Origin: Tenodera sinensis
Taxonomy: Eukaryota > Arthropoda > Insecta > Mantodea > Mantidae
Direction of reading: 5' to 3'
DNA length: 64,000 nt
NCBI GenBank assembly: GCA_030765045.1
Contig: CM060972.1
Location: forward strand, 2,092,501 to 2,156,500
Shown: positions 33,665-45,600 of the stretch, one piece after another
Position numbering within the stretch: position 1 is the stretch's first letter
Layout: every line of letters starts with the position of its first letter
Made by a program: the position numbers and the translations under genes
The notes under the pieces: generated by a model
Seen by the model: only the letters and a program-made list of their open reading frames with translations
Databases searched by the model: none
Told to the model about the DNA's origin: nothing

Positions 33665-36600
33665 GTAGGCATTACTGAAAAGCAGAGCAAGATGGCAATA
33701 GTCACTGTTTATGAAAAACATAGCTCTTCTTCTTTCTTTAACAATACCTGCAATATTATAACAAATAACTTTTTTAACATTAGTAAAACCTGTTTCCAGG
33801 AAACTTGAGTGACAACAGTGACATAATTGGTACACTTACTGTTGTATATTTGTACTACTTGGCAAAGCCATGAGCCATATTGAAAAGAGTGTGAAACTGC
33901 CCAGATGTTTACGTGAGCTTATCGCACAAAGACAGCGAGACAGTGTGTGTACTCTGGTCAGGATAGCAATGTCTCATATATCGGCAGGCGTGAGAGATCA
34001 TCTGTTTGTATTTTATCACTGACCATACACCAAGTTACTATTATTTGGCTGTTGTAATAAATAAGATAAGAAGCTAAAATAAGAACAAGTTAGAAAGTAA
34101 AAGCTTCACTTATCTTAGTAATATTGCAAGATAATATTGTGGAAAATCTTGCAATATTACTAAGATAAGTGAAGCTTTTACTTTCTAATTTGTTCTTATT
34201 TTAGATTCTGTTACTTCACTGTTACTAGCTTCAATATTTCGTTAATTAAGATAAGAAGCGATCGTAGTGCTCGACAGCCAAGGTGAATATGCCTCTTTAT
34301 TTTGCCAAGTAGTATAGACTAAATGAACTGTAAATAGATTGTAATTATTATTTTTTCTGGCGATTAGATGATAAAGATGATGATGACGATTATCATCACC
34401 ATCATCATCATCGGTAGACCTCGGATTTTAGGTAAAAACTTATGTTGTTCCTGATGCTGTATAGAAAATAAAAGTTGTGTATACAATGATTATGGAAATA
34501 TATGTTTGAAAATGGTGGTCCTATACAACCTAAAAGTACCTAATTTCATGTTAGGAGCTATTTTTACCCAATTTTACATTTTTCAGTTGTACTCAGGGGT
34601 CTCTGTCTAGGGGAGATGTGAATGGCGACCACAAGGTACCCAAGCTGAGCAGAACATTACTTCCACTTACTGGTGTTTTGCTCCTCACTATAACTTTTCT
34701 ATCTGACCTTACCTTGGTCATCTCTTGTTCTCTTCCGACCCCGATGCTATTAGGGTTCCCGAGGGCTAGGGAGTTTTTATTTTTCCAACCTCTCCATTTC
34801 TCTAATTTCTGTATAAAACCTTAACCCCTAACATGCTGACCTGTCATGGCATGTAATACGTCCTCTGATTGGTAATCAGAGGATATGGTCGGTGAATTTA
34901 TTTTGAAAACTCTCCCAGTCAGGTCGGTGAGACCCTTAAACCAACGACAGGTGTGGTCCTTCAGACATTCTGGGGGTTGTGAGAGATCGATGTGACCTCC
35001 AAAACATAAAAATATGGTGCTCTCTAAAAAGCAGTTACATTTACTGCTAAGTCTCTTCAATATCTATGATAAATATTGGAGAGCAAGAGGATTAATGACT
35101 TCATTGTCAGAAATCCAGCATTAGCTAACAACAACATTTTTCATTTATTTATTTGTCTCTGATGTGAGACTGCCTTTGTGGTTTACCAGGAGAAATACGA
35201 ACTGGTTTGAGAATTTAATGCCATTCTGGCAGTTTGTCACAATAGCTCAGTGGTTAGAGCGTCCGCCCGGCAAGCGGAAGGTCTGTGGTTCAAATCCCAG
35301 TTGTGGCATTGAATTTTTAAGTTCCAGTTCTACCTCTCAAACATTTTTCAGTTTCTTCACTGGGTAATACATAAAGCCTGTATGCCAGTCATACTTTGAC
35401 AACAATACAGTCAACAATGCATAATATGAAGCAGAGTAAGAACATTGTTTTGAAACTGGGGAGGGATGCAGTGAGCAGCTAAAGAGCTTCTCAGGACCCA
35501 ACAATTGTCCATGATATTGCATTCATCAAACCACATTATGTATTTCTGGTCCCCACTATTAATGTCCTATAGATGCAACTGGGAGTGATAGAAAAGGTGG
35601 TTCCTGGTTGTGTCGGTGAAAAAGTTTCTGAAAAACTGAAATCAGTGCCTCAAACAAACCCAGAACTGACAGTTCTCTGCACAGTTGTTGAGATCTTGTC
35701 TGGCAAAACACCTGAACATGAATGTGCTGTTCCCTTGCCTCGTCTAATACCAACATTTAATATGCTCCATTTGTCATTTAATATGACATCAGTTGACGTA
35801 GAATGCTTATTTTCATCAAAATGTTCGTTGGTGTTATCTGACAAGCGAAGCAATTTCTCAGTGGAAAACTTAGAAAAGGTGTTATTGTTTACTGCAACTC
35901 TAATTAAGAACATATACAATGAAGACAGTCAAATGTTTTGGCTAATTTGTAATTGGAAATAAAAAAATTTTTTTTGTTCATCTATTTTTGCAATTGTAGA
36001 ACCTATTTTGATTTGTGATAGAACCTATTTTAGGTACCTAATTTAAGATTTTTAGGAACTAAAAGTCCGATGTTCAATCATCACCATGATAATTATCATT
36101 GCCATCACCATAATCCCCATCACAGCATGCGTTATTAACAGTTTGAATTGTTCAATACATTTGTCATTATTTTAAAGGCTGTTGATATTCACTTGTTCTT
36201 CATGATTGCATGTAAAGAGTGTAATTTTAAGACCTGCATATAACATTCAGTTGTACTATCAGTACTTCCTTTGTATCTATAATGTGGCTACTTCTGTGAA
36301 GGTTTGTTACTTAAAATGAAGTTGATAGAAGAATAACTTTTGTGAAAATAGAGCCAGAAAAAATCATGTGAATGTAGCAAGATATGTTTTTCAATTGTAA
36401 TTAGAGTTTTATTACTTCACTGTGCGTTTTCCAAGTGTAATTGTTTTATTTGTTCATTGTAGAAACGCAAGAAGAGCCATGGTCCTGCAGATGTTGCACA
36501 AGAGGAACACAAGGAGGAAGAAGGAGCAAGAGGAGGTGAAGAAGAAGAGGAAGTAGAAGAGGGTGAAAATGAAGATGACGATGATGATGAAGAAATGCTC

Positions 36601-39600
36601 TTTGTGCGAGGAGCTTCTCCAGTAATGCATAGTCCGATGCATGGAGGATTTCATGAAGATTCTCTTGCCTATTCAGACCCTTCTGGTGAGCCACAAATTT
36701 ACCTCTACTTTTCCATTTGCATACTCTTTCAAGTAAGCAGTCCAATAATGTGTCTGTGTGTCTAATGCTCTAAAATCATTCTCTGTCAGGCTTCCCAATA
36801 CTTGGGGATTAAATCTTGTTGGATGTTTAGACCTTCATATGGTTCTTATCATATCCTCTTCTTTGGTACACAACATGCATAGGGCAGAGGCTACTCTCTC
36901 CAACACAATCATGGTCTATGAGAAGGCGAAAAACAGCGACAGAGAATTTTCTTGGACAGTTTGCAATTGAGCTGAATCTTTTTTCCATTTCTTGCCTGTT
37001 GAAATTTTCAAAAGAAGAGAGATATCTTTAACATATATTTCAAATGTGTTTTTTATTATTTGCTTAATTGACATGAATGGAATTTTTTGTTTTACTTTAT
37101 AAATTATTTTGGATCCTTTCTTCGATAACATGTCTGCTTGATCATTGCCAGTTATTCTACAATGAGCTGAAAACCATTGGAAAAATAGTTGTATGTAAGT
37201 TTTGCTTTCTCTACTACGTATAGCAAAGTAGAGGAAGTATTGTATTCCATCCAAAAATTTGATGTCAAGATTTGAGTGGAAATATATGTTTTGAGGCACC
37301 CTGAATCCAAAAAGAGCATTTTTAGAAAAAGGTCTGTGTGTGTGTGCATGTGCACCTGCCCCCAAGAAACACTTCCAGTGAAAGAGTTTTTTTCCAAACT
37401 AGGTTTAATAAAAACAAAATTAGAAACAGTTTGGCGCTAGATACGGTGAATGGACTTATTTGGTCGCCTCAACTTACGAAAAAATGTGGTGGGTCCGAAA
37501 ATCTGCAAGCCACTGAGATATTAGTTAATCTCAACAACAAATTTGTATAATGCTGCAACTGTTGAGGAAGATGAACTTTCAAATAAATAGCGTGAGAAAC
37601 ATAAGTACTAAAGTTGTAATACTGCTTGAAGTCAATCAATCTTGTAAGTGGATACCATAAACATCAATACTATTACATTTTCATTAGTGTATCAACTAAA
37701 CCCCAGCGACAACCCATGAAGCGCCAAGTCCTACTGTCCAGCCACTGCGTCCCCCAGCTCTGCCCACTACAAGCGTCATTGGTGGGGTGCAGTACTGGAG
37801 GGTGGGACGTGGTCAGCGCCCCGAGCTCTCCCGACCAGTTATGTGGTATTCTCGACCTGGGGCCACTACTTCTCCATCAAGTAGCTCCTCAATTGGCCCC
37901 CCTGGAACTTAACGAGGCTGAGTGCACACCGTGCCAGACCTCCCAGAGGGGATAAAATTCCCATGCTGGTACTGGGGATCAAACCCGGGTCCTCTGTGCT
38001 AGGCACACTACCAACTGCACTATGAAGATGCACTATGAAGACGGTCTCATAAGTGTTATATTTATACTTTTGGTTTATGATGTACAATAATTTTGAATCC
38101 AAATCTATATTTTTGAGTGGCTGGTATGATAATTTTACTTTTAAATACTGGCAACCCTGGTGTACATAGATACCACTCAGTGCAGCATCAACATTTGATT
38201 CTCAGAACACAAGAGATGCTGCCGTCAGGGACAGACAGATAAGTCAGCGGTTGCGGAACAGTCAACATGGGCTGATGGAGAACACACAATTCAGTATAAT
38301 GAGACTATGGTACTTTCTTCTATGCTGTACTACCATGCCAGACTATAACGCAAAGCCATAGAAATTTACAAACACCCTAATAATTTTAACAGAAAGGAAG
38401 AAGCTCTAAAACTGAACAAAACCTGCCATCCGATACTTGAACATAAAAAAGAAGCACAAATGTATAGAAATCATGTAAACCAATTAGCAATCAGAGCGGA
38501 GAAGCCCTGCCCACCTAGCACACACCTCCCGCTCAAGCCGAGCCAATCTCCAGCCAGCGATTCTGTTAGAACTGAACCTTCGCAGAAAAGACTAAGACCA
38601 CGCCACCGATCATGTCCACCGCAGGACTTCTAAACTCCAGCAGACCACAGCTTCTAAGCCCAGAAGTCATTTCTATCTATAACTCTGACTCCGGCCATGA
38701 AAGCTTCTAATATAGTATAGTATAGCTAAATCTTGGATCCTGCCAAACTAGCAGGTTTCACTCCGTCCTTTAATTTGGCACTCTCATCCCCACATACATA
38801 ATATTATATGTATCTTAACACCATTATTGTGCTTTAAACGTCCTGAATGGTGAGAGTGGATGGGTTGATGGGTTGCAGGATTCCAAAGGGGTAGCGAATC
38901 CTCAGGTAATCTCACTAATATAGTCACACACACACCCATCGTGGACCTCTTTTGTGTGGTAACTCGGCTCCTGTCTGTCTGATTGTGTGCAATACGCTTG
39001 TGAACATCAGTCCCTTGGCCTGGGTTTTACACTCTGCTCAATTATAGGCAAGGACCCAGCAGCAGTAGATAATGGCATTACATTTCGCCTCCAATATTGG
39101 GTTTGCTCAGCCCTTTTAACTTCTATTTTATTTTTTGGAGCTTTTTAGACTTTTAGGATCTGATTATTCCTATTTTAACATTGCAATGTTTTACCAGTTA
39201 GGATTTGGACTGTTGACTGGTTTACCTTTCACTTTTTAACTTGTAACAATTTTAACTTTCACTTTTTAACCTTCACTTTTTAATTTTTTAAGTTTTAAGT
39301 CTAGAACTTTGTGAGCTTTCTGGTTTTTACCTTATGACTTGGGGCTCAAATGACCTGGGCCCTTAAAGCCCACACACTCACTCTGTCCCTCCCTTTTTAC
39401 CTCACTCACTCACTCTGTCGCTCCCTTTTTACCTCACTCACTCATTCACTCGCTTCTTATTTCACTCACTCAGTCACTCACTCCCTTCTTACCTCCCTCA
39501 CTCAGTCACTCACTCAGTCACTCACTTGCTCAGTCACTCTCTCACTCACTCACTCACTCCTTACCTCACTCACTCCCTTCTTATTTCACTCACTCAGTCA

Positions 39601-42600
39601 CTCTCTGTCACTCTCTCACTCACTCACTCACTCACTCACCCACCCATTAATATTTCAGTTGGTTTTCAGAGCCGAAGAAGGAAATCTTAATTATTTCTTG
39701 GTTGGAAATATCCGTTGTATTTGTTTTATTTTACATTTATATTCTATGAAGTAATAACTATTTTGTAGTCTGTGGCCCACATTTTCAACCAAGTCAAGGT
39801 CTTCTTCACAGGCATGTTGTTTTGTAACTCCAGTGTGCTTGTATTCAAATACAAGAACTTTGTAATGTGTGGAGTGAAATTAGAAGTGTTTTATAGCCTA
39901 TGTCTGTCAGAAAAAATAGAGCGTTTCAATGGTGAGAGAAATATGAAAATGGTAGGCTGGCTTTTGAGGTTATTCTATATACACATGCGCATGCATACAT
40001 ACAAACAAATGTACTCTTTCTGTCTCTCTCTCTCTCTCACACAGAATTGAAAATTTGGAGAGGAATTATGTTAACTGCTTGGTATGTTTCCAGGAGGTCC
40101 CTTTGAAGACCAGTATGAATCAGGTTATGAGGATTCAGATTATGAAGATTGTGTAAGAAGAAGAGGTGAGGATGACGATGGATCTGGGCAGGTCCTAAGC
40201 AAAAGAGGGCGAGGTATTAAGAGGCGACCAACTGGTGGGCGTGGGCGTGGCCTACAGAGCAAAGGGCGGGGACAAAAGGATCAGACCATGAAGGCTGGGA
40301 AGAGACCTGGCAATAAGCGTCATATGCAGAGGAACACAATGATGCAGGACACAAGGCAGCAGGGTCCAGACTCACTGTGCATGTTCTACATGCAGGGCAA
40401 ATGTCAGAAGGTACAATACAAGTGTTCCATTTTCTGACTCCATTTTTGCATAAATTTAAATGCACAACATGTACTAGGTTTGAGGTCATTTTGAGTCACT
40501 TTTTTACACTCACCTTCACTTAAATTGTTTGAAAACAGGAAACGTTTTCCAGACCGTTTGGTCTCATCAGCCGTTGGATGACTGATGCTATCCTCTTGTT
40601 CCCCCTCTCTGCTAGTATCATCCTGCTGCCATCTGGTGTAAGGGGCGCAAAGCTTTAACACTTCATTTAAAGCTGGGATTTCAAAGTTAATCACTTTATT
40701 GTTGTTTTTGATTATGTAAATTTTTCCCCAAATGTGCAGTTGTATTGAATTTAGAGATTTTAACAATTTTATATTGAGGCCAATGTTGTGGTTTTCATTC
40801 CAAAAGTGGTGTGCCACAACAGACTTTTCCGTTTGTTTTAATTTTATGTTCCTTTAGTCTGATATCCAAATTTCTTTTTGTTTTTCCTAAATAGCTTTTT
40901 TTTGCAACTATTGCAGTTGATTTGGTAAGTTCCAGATTTTAGACTGTAAGGGAAGATATTGTTAAGTGGCTTGTTCAGCAGGTTTTTTAAACTGTATTTG
41001 TTTTGTTATGCCAGTTTTATGTTTAGCTTTTTGAAGATTCTTTCAAATTTCCTGAAGGCCCAGGGATGGTAGGTGAATTTTCTAAATTTCCAGTTGTTAT
41101 TTATGAGTGCTGTTAACGTAGTGGTTTGCAAAATTATGTTTGAGGTTATTTTGAGTCACTTATTTACACTCACCTTCACTACTAAACTGCTTTTTTTAAA
41201 GCGGAAAGCAGTTTAGTAGTGAAGGTGAGTGTAAATAAGTGACTCAAAATAACCTCAAACATGAAGAATACTTCACTGTCAATAGTGCTTCTATTTTTAA
41301 TATTCATTGCAAAATTATCTTGAGCTTTACTGCATTTTTTGACATGTTTCTAATGGTGGCTGGGTTGAATCCATTTAGTACTGCTGTTTCTTGTATATGA
41401 TGCTGTTTCAGAAATTCCTCTTTACTTAAAGGGACATTATATAATCAGTGAATTAAGCTTCTAAATACTGCTAGTTGGTGTGAAACTGGGTTGTAACTCT
41501 TTTTCTATATGTAATTATCCATGTGTGGGCTTTCTATGTATCTGAAATGTTATACCATCTATATCTCGAGTGATTTTGAGGTCCAGGAAAGTTAATGTGT
41601 TGTTGTCTTTTATTTCAGTTGTAGACTTTATATGGTTATCCTGTAGGTTTAGTAATTTCAGAGAGTCTTCTTTTTGTTTCTGAGTTTTGTACTAGGTTAT
41701 TCAAATATTATAGAAATAAATATTAATAGTGTGAAACTGGAGCAGTGTCTTTCATGTCGACATGAACTATCACTTCATTCTGTAGTTTGACTTTGAAGAG
41801 CAGCCATCATACACTGAGAGTGGGACAAAGGTTTGTCCCTAAAGTACTTCAAGAGCCAAACTACAGAATGGAGTGATGATTTGTATCGAAAGTTTTACAC
41901 CAATTATGAAGATAACATCGTTGTCAACATTGCTTCTAGTTATCAGCAATTATAGAAATGTTTGTGTGTTGACAGGGTGAAGAATGTCCATACTCTCACA
42001 ATGCACTTCCACCACGAAAGATGGAATTGTGTAAATTTTACCTCATGGACTGCTGTGCAAAGAAAGACAAATGCCTGTACATGCATTCAGATTTTCCATG
42101 CAAGTTCTTCCATACGGGATTGAAATGCTTTGCCGGAGACAGGTGCAAGTTCAGCCATGGACCACTGACGGACACACTGCGTGCCATCCTGCTCAAGGTT
42201 GGTCACACTCCTCTAGATGTAAGTGTTACATTTTTAGTTTTTATCAAGGTTATGTATCTTTAATTGCTTTCCGTAGTCCTGTTTTTTTTATGTAGTTAGA
42301 TTCACTTTGGTGCATAAGTATGTTTTGTGTACAATTAACTAGATTGTCTTAAACAATAGATGTTGGCTGTTAGTTGTAGGCTAGAATTGCCCCATTTGTA
42401 TGTACTAAATAGAGAAGGAAGAAAGTGTGCCCAGCACCACACTGCAGCCTATATCAGACCAGTAGGCTGCAAGGCCAAGAAGGCATCTGTAGTACTTCTG
42501 ACATGACTTCGCCCCCCATGTAGAGGAGTTGTTTCAATTGGGTTGGACTCAGCAAGGCAGTGGTTCCCAATACCCATGGGAAATCTTTGTGTCACATCCT

Positions 42601-45600
42601 TAAAAGGCATTAAACTTAAATACCAACTTTGGTTTTTAAATGACCTTTCATTTTTGAGTTATGCTGTTCACAGACTGACACACACAGACCTTTTTCTAAA
42701 AGTACTTTTTGTGGACTCAGGGGGCCTCAAAATATACATTTGCAGTGAAATCTTGACATAAAATTTTTGGGTGGAATACAATACTTCCTCTACTTACTAT
42801 AGGTAGTAGAGAAAGTAAAAATGTATTTGATTGTGCATTTCCTGAGGGTAAACCATCTACTGGAAATAAGAGACAGTATCGCATTCCTACATGCATGAAT
42901 ATAATTTCATAGTTGCTGATCGCAGCTGACAGTATTGATATGTTGTTACAGCGACTTGTTGGTACTATAAAAATTATCACATTTAATTTCTTCTGAAAGA
43001 TTACATTGTAGAGTGAATGACATAGAAATTTATTTTCTTTCTTATAAATATGGTATCCTTTAACCAGAGCACATCACTGGCAAACACCAAGCAGATGCTA
43101 TTAATCGAGTTAGTGCCACGTGCGAATCTGCTTGTATTTCTCTAGTGGGCTGTAGAGAGGCAGAAAATATATTCAAAATACTTATTGTAGAAAACTGTAT
43201 ATAAGTAACTATGCCCAGTGGATAAAGAATATATGTATTATTAAAGGTAAAGATTTTTTAAAGAAAATTTTCTTTTTGCACTTTCAACTTAAAAATTCAT
43301 GATTAAAAATGCACATAAAATGGTATGACCTGTATAAAATGAAAGTATGATGTTAAGAGCATGCATTATTATTGTATATTTCTTTAATTTAATGGAATTA
43401 TATACAGAATAAAACAATGAGGTGCAGAAGTATAATTTGGTACATTTCTCTAGATACGCATCATCAATAAACTGAAGTAAAGATTTATCATTTTAGTGTC
43501 TTGACACACTATAATTATTGCAAAATATACTGCTGAAATACAAACGTATTATCCTTACTCAGTTGTTATTAATCTTTCGTCAATATGAAATGACACTATT
43601 AAACATTGTTAATAATAATTAATGAACCTAAGCGGGGCTGGTGTACCCAGAACAATGTTACAAAAATTGATGCCTCTATCTCATAAAAGCTCATCAGCAT
43701 TTACTTCACAGTGATCTAAACGTTTTAACAGATTTTTATTATTACATCTGCTGCAGAGCCTTGTGAGAATACTTACCATGTTTTACAACACAGACTGAGG
43801 CATTGTTTGGTGTTATTTTTCTTCTTTACCTTATTATCCTCCCCTTATGTAGATCTTACACCCCCTAGGATTTATAAGCCAGTGCGTAGAGTCAGACGCC
43901 TGTCGGGGAGCACAGGAACCTGTGGACCACACAGTGAAGACCTTGAAGCGGGTGGTCAGCCAAGCACTAGGTATCATAGAAAGGAAGAGGATGATATGAA
44001 ATGCAGGCAAAATTGATGATTGGGAAGGTGATAATGGAGCAATTGGTGGAATGAGTGGCAGGGAAAACTGGAGAACCCAGAGAAAACCCACCCCAGATGC
44101 CACTTCGTCCACCATGAATACCACATGCGAGTCCCTGGGATCAAAACCAGGTCACCTAGATGGTAGGCGAATGCTGTTTAGTGTTATGAAAGCCAAAAAT
44201 ACTATTAATGGAAAAGTAGGAACCGCAATATTATAAAAAATGCTGAATAATTTATCAGAGTAGAAGAGAATAATAATGATGGTGGTGCTGGAGCAGCTTA
44301 TGATTGATATCTTATTTTAAACATTATGCATCCATGAAGCAAGTAAAGCTGAAAATGGAAAGCAACAAATATGTAACAGTTTATTTTCTCAGTAAGGAAT
44401 AATGTAAATATATGTAAAATTAACTCTTTTAAAAAACAAGCTCAGACATGTCAAATTTGTTATTTTGAAAAGGAATTTTACAAATACCTCCTCCCCCCCA
44501 AGTGCAACAGCCCTTCACAGGCTGCACTGCATCCCCCACCTCTACCCACTACAGACATCATAAGTGGGGTGCAGAACTTGTGGGTGGGACATGGTCAGAG
44601 CCCCGAGACATGACTCCGTGATTGGTCCTTCCAGGATCTAACAAGGCTGAGAGCATCCTGTGCCAGAACTCCTAGCAGGGGAATCAGCACACTGGTACCA
44701 GGGATTGAACCTGGGTCCTCTGTGCCAGAGGCAGGTGCACTACCACTGTGCTACGGAGATAGTTAATTTTGCAAAAAAAGACCTAAATTTTCAGCCATTA
44801 TTGTACAGGTATGCCATCCACAAAAATGTTAAATGGGAACGTAATTTATTTTTTCTGAAAGGTAATTATGTATGAACATTGTACTACAATAGGCTTGGAT
44901 GTTTTGGGAACAGTGATGGGGATGTTTGAAACATTACAAGATATCATGGATATACCAACAGCAGGCGCGGCTCCTCAGGGTAGGCAGGGTAGGCACTGCC
45001 TACCCTATCGTAATACATCAAGAAATAATGTTTAACTATGATTCTGCATTTTATCATTTGAACCGTCATTTTCCCCTAAATTGCAGTTCAAGAAAAGTTT
45101 TCTCGGTTATAATGACCAGCGCATGGTCAAATCCTTTAATCTCAATTCCGATTCATCAAAACTGCGCTGCGTGTTTGAAACGCGCGGCAGAAATGATACG
45201 CATGGAACCTGGGTAGTGGAGAGCAGGCTAGCTTAACCTCTGCCTGCCCGGCCCCATTTCCTCAGTACGAGGCCCTTGAACAGGGATAAGGAAACATTCG
45301 GTCTGTATATGCACTCCGAGCATGCGTAGACGCGCCTGCCAGCAGTCCGAACACTTGCCTGCCCAAATCCGAATTTATGTGACATTTTCTGAACAGCCAT
45401 ACTCCACGAACGAAGATCTCAGAGATCTGCATCTGTCGTTATCTCTGTGTAATACCAGTATGACCGACTTAATTAGTGAACTATTACAAATTTTGCTTTC
45501 GCGGCGCACTGACAATGAAAAGAGGAGTGTTTTAGCTATTTAACACAAAGCTGCAGTCAGACAATTTTTCAATTTCTTAATCTATTTTAGTCATGGGCAT

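Noticed and set aside
33295..33835. Minus-strand open frames opposite exon 1
   Set aside because: They are shadows of the acidic, Glu-rich coding exon on the plus strand. The plus frame has family motifs and proper splice sites.
35236..35310. Functional tRNA gene
   Set aside because: The T stem is broken, position 33 is not T, and a diverged copy with matching flanks exists at 46515-46760, so it is a SINE-type repeat.
45322..45543. 73-codon open frame inside the hAT element
   Set aside because: No transposase motif or other domain is visible. It is likely chance within a non-autonomous element.
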